From positions 1 through 36,119 of the forward strand of contig JAKVBD010000051.1 in assembly GCA_022446985.1 (NCBI GenBank): 36,119 nt of DNA, given 5' to 3'. Below the pieces are notes generated by a model. It saw nothing but the letters and a program-made list of their open reading frames with translations, was not told the DNA's origin and did not search any database. Below are positions 25,707 through 35,700 of this stretch, in pieces. Numbering within the stretch: the first letter of the stretch is position 1; the number at the start of each line of letters is the position of its first letter. The translations under genes and the position numbers were made by a program. This stretch comes from Lentisphaerales bacterium. Its GTDB lineage: Bacteria; Verrucomicrobiota; Lentisphaeria; Lentisphaerales; Lentisphaeraceae.

Positions 25707-27506
25707 ATGTCAATAGAGTATCCGCTGAATGAAATCTATGGTCGCAATGATCGTGTTTTACCTGAACTTATGCCACTTGCCGGAACTCAGATGCCGCAGC
25801 CCTACAGAGGCTTACTAGTTCATCAGCGAGATATGACTCCTACACTTTGCAGCTTTCACAAATCTCAGATTCGCATAGAAGCGTTAAAGTCCTGGCAAAA
25901 TGAAAATATGTACTACCGCGAGGTTTTGCTGCGCAGTAAAGAGAGCAATCGAGCGCTACTTTACGGCGGAATTAAAATCAATCTCAGTTTACTGCCAGCT
26001 GAAGCTGCCCGCAAAGTTTTGGAGGAAAAGGAGCCACTTGGTGGAATTCTGGCTGATTGTGAAGTGGAGCATAGCAGTGAGCCTTCTGGTTACTTTGAGA
26101 TTAAAGCCGGCAGTTTCATAGATGAGAAACTGGCAGTTGCTAAAGGCTCAATATTGTATGGTCGCAGAAATACTTTATATTCTCCAGAAAGAAAACCTAT
26201 CGCAGAAATAGTAGAGATATTGCCTTTGGAGACAGCGGTGAACAAAGATTACGATGTTATTATAATGGGAGGTGGACCTTCGGGCTCATCTGCCGCCCGA
26301 ATTTTAGCCGAAGAAGGCTATAAAACTCTGGTCATTGAAAAAGAAACTTTTCCTAGATACCGCGTCGGTGAATCTCTCATTCCTTATTGTTACTATCCTT
26401 TGAAAAGACTGGGTATGATTGAGAAGATGCAAAGTTCGCATTTTCAATCTAAGCAAAGTGTTCAATTCGTTACTCAAGACGGAAAGTTGTCGGCACCGTT
26501 CTACTTCATGAAGCACATGAATCATGAAGCGGCAAACACCTGGCAGGTAAATCGTTCACAGTTTGATATAATGATGCGCGATAACGCCGTGGAAGTCGGT
26601 GCAGAATTCCTTGAAGGGACAACAGTCAAAAAACTTATTCGTTCTGAGGATGGAAAGCCTGAGGCAGTGAAAGTTTCATCAGACAATGGCGAATCTACTT
26701 TTTCCGCAAGAATGTTTTTGGATTGCACTGGTAAAGATACCATGACCATGAGTAAAAATAAGTGGCGTATCACTGACAAGAAACTCAAAAAGATGGCTAT
26801 TTGGACCTACTATAAGGGGGCCAAAAGAGATGAGGGAATCGACGAAGGAGCCACTACAGTTGCTTATGTCGAAGAAAAAGGCTGGTTCTGGTATATCCCC
26901 TTACATGACGACATGGTGTCAGTAGGGGTTGTCGCTGAAAAAGATTATTTATTTAATGATGGTCGGGACCTTAAAAAGATATTTGATAGAGAAGTTGAGA
27001 AAAATGTCTGGATTAAAGATCACCTTTCAACGGGAGAAGTTGTCGTTGATCACAAAGTAACCAGTGAATTTTCTTATCGTTCAAAATACTGTGCAGAAGA
27101 CAACCTTCTTTTAGTAGGTGACGCTTTTGCTTTCCTCGATCCAGTCTTTTCATCTGGAGTTTTTCTAGCACTGTACAGTGGTGTCCTCGCAGGTGAAAGT
27201 GTAGTGGAAGCTTTTAGGAAGGATGATCTTAGAGCCCATTCATTTGAAGATTATAGTAAGAGCTTCCGCAATGGTTTAGAGGCTATGCGGGCCTTAGTAT
27301 ATGCTTTCTATGATCAAGACTTTAGTTTCGGGAAGTTCATTAAGAAATATCCTCATCTCCATTCAGATTTAACGGATTGCTTGATTGGCAATGTTTATCG
27401 TGATCTTGAAGAGCTCTTCAGGGCTATGCGTGATTTTGCTGACATCCCGGCTCCTCTTGAGCATGGCTTACCCAAACCTTCCAGAGAAGAAGCTCAGTTG
27501 AGCTAG
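25707..27506 (+). CDS. Fusion of chorismate-lyase-like domain with FAD-dependent halogenase/monooxygenase domain
   Basis: A 599-residue two-domain protein. Residues ~30-175 resemble the UbiC/Rv2949c chorismate pyruvate-lyase fold: LLVHQRDMTPTLCSFH, the possible catalytic Arg71 in YYREVLLR, PLG (110-112), LYGRR (150-154) and Glu170 in IAEIVEILP. Such enzymes turn chorismate into 4-hydroxybenzoate and pyruvate. Residues 182-590 are an FAD protein of the halogenase/geranylgeranyl-reductase class: GGGPSGS (188-194), FPRYRVGESLIP (to 226), WFWYIP (393-398, the WxWxIP motif typical of flavin halogenases) and GDAFAFLDPVFSSG (471-484). An aromatic made by the first domain may be halogenated or hydroxylated by the second. 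It directly abuts the radical SAM gene and precedes the glycosyltransferase by three bases. Domain calls are fairly sure; the reaction is inference. Confidence 0.85.
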   Translation: MSIEYPLNEIYGRNDRVLPELMPLAGTQMPQPYRGLLVHQRDMTPTLCSFHKSQIRIEALKSWQNENMYYREVLLRSKESNRALLYGGIKINLSLLPAEAARKVLEEKEPLGGILADCEVEHSSEPSGYFEIKAGSFIDEKLAVAKGSILYGRRNTLYSPERKPIAEIVEILPLETAVNKDYDVIIMGGGPSGSSAARILAEEGYKTLVIEKETFPRYRVGESLIPYCYYPLKRLGMIEKMQSSHFQSKQSVQFVTQDGKLSAPFYFMKHMNHEAANTWQVNRSQFDIMMRDNAVEVGAEFLEGTTVKKLIRSEDGKPEAVKVSSDNGESTFSARMFLDCTGKDTMTMSKNKWRITDKKLKKMAIWTYYKGAKRDEGIDEGATTVAYVEEKGWFWYIPLHDDMVSVGVVAEKDYLFNDGRDLKKIFDREVEKNVWIKDHLSTGEVVVDHKVTSEFSYRSKYCAEDNLLLVGDAFAFLDPVFSSGVFLALYSGVLAGESVVEAFRKDDLRAHSFEDYSKSFRNGLEAMRALVYAFYDQDFSFGKFIKKYPHLHSDLTDCLIGNVYRDLEELFRAMRDFADIPAPLEHGLPKPSREEAQLS

Positions 27507-27509
27507 ACT

Positions 27510-28793
27510 ATGAAAATCGTCTCACTGACTCCAGGGACTGGCAGTTTTCACTGCGGCTCTTGTATTCGGGATAATTCACTTGTATTGGCAATGCGTGAAC
27601 TTGGTCACGATGTTCTCATGGTTCCACTCTATTTGCCGTTTGTTCACGATGGTAAAGACTCGAGTTCAGGAGTTCCGGTATTTTTGGGGGGTGTAAATGC
27701 TTACCTTCAGCAGAAATCGAAGCTTTTTAGGAAAATCCCCAAGTGGATGGATCGTATCTTTGATCATCCTTTGTTACTTCGCAAGGTTTCTGTAAATGCC
27801 GGTATGACCTCAGCTCATGATCTTGGAGCTATAACTGTTTCGACTTTGAAAGGTGCAGATGGATTTCAGAAAAAGGAAATTGAGCATTTAGCCGAGTTTT
27901 TATCAGGTAAAGAAAAGCCGGATATTATTATGATTTCGAATGTCCTTTTGGCAGGTCTCATTCCTCTTTTGAAAGAGAAGATAGATTGTAAGATTGTCGT
28001 GACTTTACAGGGGGAAGACACTTTTTTAGATTCTTTACCAAGTGAGTACTCTAGAGAGGCCTGGGCCTTGTTAAAAAAGCATTGCCAGTCAGTTGATCTA
28101 TTTTTGCCTGTCAGTAAGTACTATGGAAAAGTCATGCAACAGCGACTGGGGCTTCCTGAGGAAAAGGTCGAAGCCGTTTATAATGGCTTGGATTTATCGC
28201 CATTTCAAAAAGGTGAAAGGTCAATTAAAGAGCCTGTGTTGGGTATGCTGGCCCGTTTGATTCCTGAAAAAGGAGTCGATATTTTAACGGATGCTTATAT
28301 ACACATTCGCGAACAGAACTTGATTCCAAACTTAAAATTAAAGTTGGCGGGCAGTAAGCTTAAAAGTGATGAAGAGTTTCTTGGAGCAGTTCAGCACAAG
28401 CTAAAAATGGCCGGTTATTTGGATGATGTTGAATTCATCTATAATTTAACAGCAGAAGAAAAGGTCAATTATTTATCTTCTCTTACCATCTTTTCAACAC
28501 CTGCAGAGTATGGCGAGTCTTTTGGACTTTACATACTTGAAGCTGCGGCCAGTGGTTTGCCAATGATTCAGCCTGACTCTGCGGCATTTCCTGAATTACT
28601 GGAAAAGCTGAAGACGGGATTGCTTTATAAGACTGGGGATCACCTTTCTTTAGCTGAGAAGATTAAAGAATGTCTTGAAGATTACGAGCATTATAAAGGC
28701 AACGCAGACAAGGCAGAAGCATCGGCAAAAGAAGAATTTACTGATACTAAAATGGCCAGAAGAGTTATTGAGTTATTTCAAGAGACTCTTTAG
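27510..28793 (+). CDS. GT-B glycosyltransferase, family 4 type
   Basis: A 427-residue cytoplasmic retaining glycosyltransferase. The N-terminal lobe starts MKIVSLTPGTGSFHCGSCIRDN. The C-terminal lobe has ARLIPEKG (248-255, Arg and Lys for the donor phosphates) and EYGESFGLYILEAAASG with the Glu336-x7-Glu344 pair typical of GT4. It would move a sugar from a nucleotide-sugar donor to an acceptor. Third of the three-gene unit, it lies three bases after the flavoprotein gene, so the acceptor may be that pathway's product. Its end overlaps the convergent stress protein gene by four bases, and no terminator is visible. Confidence 0.88.
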   Translation: MKIVSLTPGTGSFHCGSCIRDNSLVLAMRELGHDVLMVPLYLPFVHDGKDSSSGVPVFLGGVNAYLQQKSKLFRKIPKWMDRIFDHPLLLRKVSVNAGMTSAHDLGAITVSTLKGADGFQKKEIEHLAEFLSGKEKPDIIMISNVLLAGLIPLLKEKIDCKIVVTLQGEDTFLDSLPSEYSREAWALLKKHCQSVDLFLPVSKYYGKVMQQRLGLPEEKVEAVYNGLDLSPFQKGERSIKEPVLGMLARLIPEKGVDILTDAYIHIREQNLIPNLKLKLAGSKLKSDEEFLGAVQHKLKMAGYLDDVEFIYNLTAEEKVNYLSSLTIFSTPAEYGESFGLYILEAAASGLPMIQPDSAAFPELLEKLKTGLLYKTGDHLSLAEKIKECLEDYEHYKGNADKAEASAKEEFTDTKMARRVIELFQETL

Positions 28794-29707
28794 TGTATTT
28801 TATCTTTACTGCATCGAACAGTCATAACGCTACAGGGAGCTTTACGGATCAGTTTCTCGCTGTTACTGCCAAGCATGAAGCGCACGAGTTTACTGTGGCA
28901 ACTGTCGCCGATTACCAGTAAATCACTACTGCGCTCTTCGATATGTGTGAGGATTTCTATAACTGGGTCGCCTTCGGTGATGTAAGTATCGTACTCAACT
29001 CCGAGAATGTGGTTTTTCTCGATGACATCATGTAGGTGATCTTCTACAGTTTGAGCGGCATTTTTAATTTCATTCTGGTGGTCCTGGTATATAGGCGAAG
29101 CAGGATCTGCAATCGGTGTTATAGGGTTAAAGTAAAAGTGCTCGTGAATAACATGGATGATGTCTAAATGAGCCTTGTGGTTCTCCGCAAGGTGCATGGC
29201 ATTTACGAGAGCCTTTTCGGCATTTTCAGAAAAGTCATAGGCGCAGACTATTTTCTTAATACCATCAATATGGGCATTCGGATTAATCAGGAAGACAGCT
29301 TGTTTTGCCAAATGGTGAACTTTACTGGCCGTAGAACCAATGAGCTTTTCAAGTAGGTGGTGTTCTCCAACTCCGATAATTATGCCACAGGCATCGATTT
29401 TGTCTGCTGTTTTACAGATTACATCGTAAGCATTGCCTTCTTCAATGATGTGATCATTGACAATAACACCGGCTTTCATGAATTCGTTTTTGACTTCATT
29501 CAGCTTACCCGTCAGTTCCTCTAAAAGATCGTTGTGGACTTTTTCTGCATCGTAGGGATAATAGGGATAGTAGGGGAGATACTCCACTGCGTGAATCAGC
29601 GTGACTTCAGATTGCAGGTTCTTGGCGATTAGGATTGCTTCACGGCAGAGCTCTGAACTGCCTTCACGGAAATCGGTCGCCACAAGAAGAGACTTATATT
29701 GTGCCAT
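28790..29707 (-). CDS. Tandem universal stress protein (two Usp domains)
   Basis: A 305-residue cytoplasmic protein with two universal stress protein domains, about 1-145 and 155-300. The first starts YKSLLVATDF and the second IKKIVCAYDFSENA. Each ends with a nucleotide-loop-like segment: LLEKLIGSTASKVHH in the first, FMLGSNSEKLIRKAPCSV in the second. The leading GxxG part is changed in the second (GDSC), so ATP binding is uncertain. ATG 29707 with GAGGG upstream is preferred over a Met eight codons earlier. A tyrosine/proline repeat (YYPYYPYD) lies in the first domain. It is convergent with the glycosyltransferase gene. Confidence 0.9.
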   Translation of the reverse strand: MAQYKSLLVATDFREGSSELCREAILIAKNLQSEVTLIHAVEYLPYYPYYPYDAEKVHNDLLEELTGKLNEVKNEFMKAGVIVNDHIIEEGNAYDVICKTADKIDACGIIIGVGEHHLLEKLIGSTASKVHHLAKQAVFLINPNAHIDGIKKIVCAYDFSENAEKALVNAMHLAENHKAHLDIIHVIHEHFYFNPITPIADPASPIYQDHQNEIKNAAQTVEDHLHDVIEKNHILGVEYDTYITEGDPVIEILTHIEERSSDLLVIGDSCHSKLVRFMLGSNSEKLIRKAPCSVMTVRCSKDKIH

Positions 29708-29837
29708 CGAACGTACCCTCATTTTATGCATTCATAGTACTAATTTATCTTCAAGAGCTTAGAATGGCAAAAAAAATGGCAAAAATTCGAATCTTTTGTG
29801 CTTGGCAATAAATGGTTAGTGATATTTTTAAAATACC

Positions 29838-29875
29838 AAAAAGCCAGTTGAAGAACAAATCTTCAACCGGCTTTT
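29838..29875 (-). terminator. Intrinsic terminator of pyk
   Basis: A sixteen-pair stem between 29839-29854 and 29860-29875 with a five-base loop. The single mismatch on the plus strand becomes a G-U pair on the minus strand, and a T run follows in minus orientation. It lies about 24 bases after the pyk stop at 29899. Confidence 0.88.
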
Positions 29876-29898
29876 AAAGCTTTATTTAGAGCTGTTGA

Positions 29899-31353
29899 TT
29901 AGAGGAACATGTTGCGTTCGTTTCTGTCAACTCTGTAAACTTTGATCATGTTAGTAGTAGTCTTCTTAAGTAGTGGAAGACCAGCAGTAATGATAACCAG
30001 ATCGCCGTCATTTAGGTAATCAAGTTCTTTGATCTTGTTCTCAATTCTTAAGAAACACTCATCTGTGTGAGCTAGATCTTCTACAGGGAGAACATTTACA
30101 CCCCATGCCAGTGAAAGTTCACGTGTAACAGGGTTTTCTGTATCTGAAACTGCGATGATTGGAGGGAGTGGTCTGTAACGTGCAGTTTGTCTTACTGTAC
30201 TACCAGAGTCAGTTACACAAACGATAAGTTTAGCTCCAAGCATGTCTGAAAGGTTAACTGTAGAGTAAGTGATACCTTCAACATCTGTATCGATGTTATA
30301 GTCGATTTGACCTCTCTTAAGACCAGACTCTGTGAAGAAGTTTACTTCAGCATTTTTGATGATCTTAGCCATGAATTCAACAGACTGAATCGGGTAGCTG
30401 CCACTTGCACTTTCACCAGAAAGCATAACTGCAGAAGCACCGTCAAGAACAGCATTTGCTACGTCACTTGCTTCAGCTCTAGTTGGTCTTGGGTTGCGTA
30501 TCATTGAGTCAAGCATCTGAGTTGCAACAATTACCGGCTTACCGACTTTGTTACACTTCTCGATCATTCTCTTCTGCTCAGTTGGAACCTGCTCAGCCGG
30601 GATCTCAACACCAAGGTCACCACGAGCAACCATTAGACCGTCAGATTTTTCGATGATGGCATCGATCTCAACAAGCGCTTCAGGCTTCTCGATTTTTGAA
30701 ATTACTTTTAAGTGACGACCAGCGTCATCCATGATTTGGTGTACTAAATCAAGGTCTTCAGCCTTTCTTACGAAAGAAAGAGCAACATAGTCAACATCCT
30801 GAGTAAGGATGAATTTTAAGTCTTCTGTGTCTTTTTCAGTAAGCGCTGGAGCTTTGATGTCAACGTTAGGAAGGTTGATACCTTTTCTAGAAGTAAGTTT
30901 ACCACCAACGATAACTTTAGTGTGAACGTCCTTACCTTTTATTTCAACAACTTCAAGTTCAAGAAGACCGTCGTCAAGAAGGATTCTGTTACCAGGTTTA
31001 ACTTCGTCAGAAAGTGGAGTATAGATTGTAGAAACTCGGCTGCCTTCACCTAGACAATCTTCAGTAGAAATGATGAAATCCTGACCAACTTCCAGTAGGA
31101 TACCAGGCTCTTTAACCATACCACAACGGATTTTTGGACCCTGTAGGTCAGCAAGAATTGCGATGTTTGTATCAAGTTCTTTTGCAAACTCACGGATTTT
31201 AGCGATGTTCGCCGCGTGGATGTCTTGAGTACCGTGAGAGAAGTTTAGTCTGAAAACATTTACACCTGCGATGATAAGTTCTTTAACCTTATCGAGGGAT
31301 GCAGGTCCTAGAGTAGCAACAATTTTTGTTTTTCTAAAATCTTGAAGATTCAT
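29899..31353 (-). CDS. pyk: Pyruvate kinase
   Basis: Catalyses the last step of glycolysis, phosphoenolpyruvate plus ADP to pyruvate plus ATP, in the cytoplasm. It starts with TKIVATLGPAS and has NVFRLNFSHG, the active-site ISKIEKPEAL, VARGDLGVEIP and the effector-proximal signature MLDSMIRNPRPTRAEASDVA. The C-terminal allosteric domain is complete. The length of 484 residues is normal for the bacterial single-copy type without a PEP-utiliser tail. ATG 31353 has AAGGAA upstream, and the gene is closed by its own terminator. It stands alone between the stress protein and the divergent RND genes. Confidence 0.97.
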   Translation of the reverse strand: MNLQDFRKTKIVATLGPASLDKVKELIIAGVNVFRLNFSHGTQDIHAANIAKIREFAKELDTNIAILADLQGPKIRCGMVKEPGILLEVGQDFIISTEDCLGEGSRVSTIYTPLSDEVKPGNRILLDDGLLELEVVEIKGKDVHTKVIVGGKLTSRKGINLPNVDIKAPALTEKDTEDLKFILTQDVDYVALSFVRKAEDLDLVHQIMDDAGRHLKVISKIEKPEALVEIDAIIEKSDGLMVARGDLGVEIPAEQVPTEQKRMIEKCNKVGKPVIVATQMLDSMIRNPRPTRAEASDVANAVLDGASAVMLSGESASGSYPIQSVEFMAKIIKNAEVNFFTESGLKRGQIDYNIDTDVEGITYSTVNLSDMLGAKLIVCVTDSGSTVRQTARYRPLPPIIAVSDTENPVTRELSLAWGVNVLPVEDLAHTDECFLRIENKIKELDYLNDGDLVIITAGLPLLKKTTTNMIKVYRVDRNERNMFL

Positions 31354-31457
31354 ATATATTCCTTATAGCATTACGCCCAATAATTACAGTAAGTTGTTAG
31401 CTTTTAAAGTCATCCATGCAATTTTATTACATAAATCTTTCTCCTGAGAAAAAATTA

Positions 31458-31471
31458 TTACAAAATTGTAA
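31458..31471. promoter_or_regulatory. Small palindrome in the pyk-RND divergent gap, possible operator
   Basis: TTACAA-AA-TTGTAA is a perfect six-base inverted repeat with a two-base spacer. Its right half (TTGTAA, 31466-31471) could serve as a -35 box with TAAAAT at 31490-31495 (18-base spacing) as -10 for the RND operon. Efflux operons are often repressed by dimeric regulators at such sites, but no regulator gene is nearby and short AT-rich palindromes arise by chance. Confidence 0.25.
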
Positions 31472-31539
31472 GTTCAATTTTTTCACTCATAAAATGCAAC
31501 AACTTCTCTATTATGGAATCAAAACTATGTTAATTTTTA

Positions 31540-32766
31540 ATGAGAAGAAAAAACAAATTTGAGACCTTTGTGAAAATAATCATCAACTCTTTAGCATCGA
31601 TAGTGCTAATAGGACTCACCGCATTCATTTATTCTAAAATCAGCGTCAAACCTGAAAAGCCCAAAGTTAAAGTAAAGCAACTGGGGATTTCGGTAAAAAG
31701 TATCATTAGTTCTAAGACTTCAAGCACAGTGAATATGAACCTTTGGGGGGAAGTTCGTTATAGACGCCACATATATTTAAAGTCGGAAGTCGAGGGCCGT
31801 GTCTTAAAAATGAATAGTAAGTTGCGTCCTGGCTATAACATTCAGAAAGGCGAGGTTCTGGTTGAGATAGATTCAGAGCGGATTTTACAAAAGAAAGCAG
31901 AGCTGAGTGCTACATTATTGGCCAATCGGGCAGAACTTTCACAATTGGAAGTAGAAGAAACTACTCTAAAGTCTGAAATAAAGCTGGCCGCAGCGAATGT
32001 CGCTTTAGCTCAAGAAGATGTTGAGAGACATGAAAGACTGGTGGAGAATAGCAATGCCAGTAAATTGACCCTTAGTACTTTTAAACAGCAACTTATTCGT
32101 GCTCAAGCAACACACCAGCAATTACTCAGTCGCTTGAAATTAATTCCACAAAGGCAAGAAGTTTCAAAGGCTCGTATAAAAAGTATCGAAGCTGCTGTGT
32201 CTTTGGTTGAAAAAGATCTCAAGGATTCATTAGTTAAAGCGCCATTTTCTGCAAGGATTATCGGCCAGGTTGTCAGTGAAGGTGATTACTTGCGAAAAGG
32301 AGAGCTCGTTTGTGAGCTCGTTGATCCTCTTTGGTACGAAGTATGGGTGAATATTGGTGTTACAGAACAAGCCACACTTGGTAGTATTACATCTGTGGAG
32401 TTAAATGGCCAAGAATATAAAGATTTCCGCTTTCTTGGAGAGCTTGAGAAAAATATTCAGGCAGATTACCTCATTTTTGAAGTAAAGGGGCAAAAGCTCA
32501 AAGCCGGTGAATTAATTTCACTTGAGGTAAAAGGTCAGGAGCTTGATGAGATTTCTATCTTGCCTGAAAGCGCTTTAAGAAACGATCGTCAGTCTGTTTA
32601 TCTTGTTGTCGATGGCAAGCTGAAGATAACACCCGTTGAAGTCATCCTGGTCGACCAAGGGAAGGTATACATATCTAAAGGTCTTCCGGCTGGATCAGAG
32701 GTTATTACCACTCGGCTTAATGATCTGCCAGAGGGAACTTTGGTAAACTCATCGAAGGAAAAGTAG
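31540..32766 (+). CDS. RND efflux periplasmic adaptor (membrane fusion protein)
   Basis: A 408-residue adaptor linking an RND pump to an outer-membrane channel. An N-terminal membrane anchor (about 11-31) is followed by a lipoyl/barrel-sandwich half (SEVEGRVLKMNSKLRPGYNI), an alpha-helical hairpin (~120-225, rich in Ala, Glu and Leu), the returning lipoyl half (VKAPFSARIIGQVVSEGDYL) and the C-terminal beta-barrel and membrane-proximal domains (VYLVVDGKLKITPVEV). ATG 31540 has a poor SD but fits the anchor. The stop (TAG) abuts the ATG of the pump gene, so they form one operon. No outer-membrane channel gene is visible downstream in the window. Confidence 0.9.
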   Translation: MRRKNKFETFVKIIINSLASIVLIGLTAFIYSKISVKPEKPKVKVKQLGISVKSIISSKTSSTVNMNLWGEVRYRRHIYLKSEVEGRVLKMNSKLRPGYNIQKGEVLVEIDSERILQKKAELSATLLANRAELSQLEVEETTLKSEIKLAAANVALAQEDVERHERLVENSNASKLTLSTFKQQLIRAQATHQQLLSRLKLIPQRQEVSKARIKSIEAAVSLVEKDLKDSLVKAPFSARIIGQVVSEGDYLRKGELVCELVDPLWYEVWVNIGVTEQATLGSITSVELNGQEYKDFRFLGELEKNIQADYLIFEVKGQKLKAGELISLEVKGQELDEISILPESALRNDRQSVYLVVDGKLKITPVEVILVDQGKVYISKGLPAGSEVITTRLNDLPEGTLVNSSKEK

Positions 32767-35700
32767 ATGAGGCGTCTAGTCGCATTTTTTATAGATAACC
32801 CAATTTATGGCAACACTCTCATTGTTTTTGCTGCACTTTTTGGATTCTTGGCAGCCACTAATCTTAACAAGGAAAGTTTTCCGGAAACGGAACCGGATGT
32901 TGTCTTTGTAAATGTCGCTTTTCCCGGAGCCAGTCCACTTGAAGTGGAAGAAGGTATTCTCATGCCTGTGGAAGAAGCGGTCGATGCTATTCAGGGAATT
33001 GATAAAGTCACCAGCAATGCTTTCGAAAATTTTGGTCAAGTTCACATAGAGATTCAGCATGGTTATGATCAGGATCTGGCTTTTCGAGATATTCGCGATG
33101 CCGTTGAGCAGATCAATACTTTTCCCGACGGCATAGAAAGGCCAAGGACAAATCTTCAAACTAAGCGTCGCCTTGTGACTTCGATCATTATCTATGGCGA
33201 TCAGGACTACGTCGTTCTCAAAGAAAAGGCGGAAGAAATTCGCGATGGTCTTTTGAGCATAGATGGCATATCACAAGTTTCTGTATCTGGAGTTCCGGCC
33301 AGGACAATCAATGTCAAAGCAGATCAGCAGGCTTTGAGGCGCTACAATTTGTCTATGCGGGAAGTGGCGGATAAGATTCGCAGTCACAACTTAAATATCT
33401 CTGCGGGTCGCTTAAAAACTGATGATTATGAATTTCGCTTAAGACTTTATGGTCGGGCTTATTGGGCCAGAGACCTTGGTGGAATCATTGTCAAAAACAA
33501 TCAGAATGGTTCTGCTGTTTTACTTAAAGATATTTCAAATATAGAAGAAGCCTGGGATGAAAACCCTAATTGGCTGCAGTTTGGTATTGATAGTAAAAAT
33601 GCCGTCAGTCTGGATATCACTAAAACTCCGGAAGAAGACATTCTGGAAATTCGCAATAAGACCTTTGATTATATAAACGAAATTCGTCCGGCGTTGCCAG
33701 ATTCCATAAACATTGATAATTGGCGCGATGGAACCAAAAGCTTGTCGGACAGGATTGAACTGCTGACCAAAAATGGAATCTTTGGACTTATCCTTATTCT
33801 TATCTGTCTTGGCTTATTCTTAAATGTTAAGTTGGCTTTCTGGGTGTCAATGGGGCTGCCTTTTGCTTTCCTTGCCAGTTTCATAATCATAATTTTTACC
33901 CCGGTGACTATTAACCTGGTTTCGCTTTTCGGGATGATTTTGGTTTCGGGTATATTAGTTGACGATGCCATCGTTATCGGTGAAAATATCTTTGAGAAAC
34001 GCGAAGAGGGTATGAGTGCTCGCGATGCTGCTATTGAAGGGACTATGCAGGTGCTGCCAGCAGTCTTTGTCAGTATACTAACAACAGTAGTCGCTTTTAT
34101 ACCATTCTTTTACATCATCGGTAGTTTTGGTAAATTTATCTGGCATATGGCGGCCATCGTCATCACTTGTCTTCTTTTGAGTCTAGTCGAGTCTGTGCTA
34201 ATCCTGCCAGCTCACTTAAAGCACGCTCTTGAGACTAAAAAGAAAAATGTGAAATCCCGTTTCTCAGTACGTCATCACATAAATAAATTTCTTGATTACG
34301 TGATGTTCAGCCTAATCTTCAGACCGATTAAAAGATGTCTTGATTATCCCGTTATTTGTTTTGTCGCAGGACTCTGTCTTTTGGTATTTACCTTTGGTTT
34401 AATGAAAGGTGGCCATTTGCAATTTTCATTCTTTCCAAAGATTGATTCAGACTTCGTGGTTTCAAAGTTGGAGATGGAGCCAGGAACATCTTTAGAGAAA
34501 ACTAAAGAAGTTCTTGCTGAGATTCGTCAGGCTGCTATAGATCTGAATAAACGCTTTGAAAAAGAGTTGAATGGCAAGTCTATCGTCCGTAAAGTCTGGA
34601 TGACTACCGGTGGTAGCGGAGGCGAGCAGAGCTCTGAGTTTGGCAAAGTAGCTTTACAATTGATGCGTGGAGAAGAAAGGAAGGATATCACAGTCAGCCT
34701 TAAAGGGCGAGATGGTGTCGAAAAAGAGACCGTACTTACGGCTTACGCCATATTGGCCGCTTGGAGACAGCAGACTGGCAAGATTTCCGGTGCCAGAAAT
34801 ATAGCTTTTGAGCGTTATGGAGGCCACCCCTTCGGAGCAGCATTAACTTTCCAGGTGACTGGGCGCGATATGGATCAGTTAAATTTGGCGACAAATATGG
34901 TGCGCGATGCCCTAAAAAAAGAGAAGGGTGTTCATGACATACAAGTTCTCCGTTATTCTGGAAAAGATGAAATTGTTCTCGATGTTACAGAGAAAGGCAA
35001 AGCTTTGGGACTGACGAGAATAGATGTCGCCCGCCAGGTTAGAGAGGCTTTTTATGGCATCGAAGTTTTAGAATTACAGCGTGGCAAAGATTCAGTTGAA
35101 CTTTGGTTGCGTTATGACGTTAAGCACCGTGCAAATTTTTCAGATATCAATGATCTGTATATAAAATTGCCGGATAGCTCGTTAGTTTCCATAGAGGAAG
35201 TGGCAACATATCAAGTAAAGCCTGGTATATCTAAAATTGTCAGAGAAGACCGCCGCAGGCAAATGGAGATAGTGGCCGATGTCGATGAAGCAAGAGCAAA
35301 TGCCGAAGAGATTCAGAGTCGGTTTAAAGAAGGCTTCTTACCTGGTCTCGAAGCTTCAATGCCGGGAATCAAAATCAAGCTTGCGGGACAAAAAATCGAG
35401 CGTACAAAAACCAATGATTCTATGGCGCGTGCCTTTCCTCTGGCCCTTATAGTTATGCTTATCCTGGTGGCTTTACTCTTTAGGTCATATGTTCAGTCTT
35501 TTATGGTCCTTTCAATGATTCCTTTTGGTTTCGTCGGAGCAGCCATAGGTCATGTGATTATCGATATCGACTGGACTATCCTTTCAGTAATCGGCATGAT
35601 TGGTCTTTCGGGTATAGTCGTCAATGACTCGGTTGTTTTGGTGGATGCCATTAACCGGCTAAGAAGAAATGGCTATTCGATTCACGATGCCTGTTTAAAC

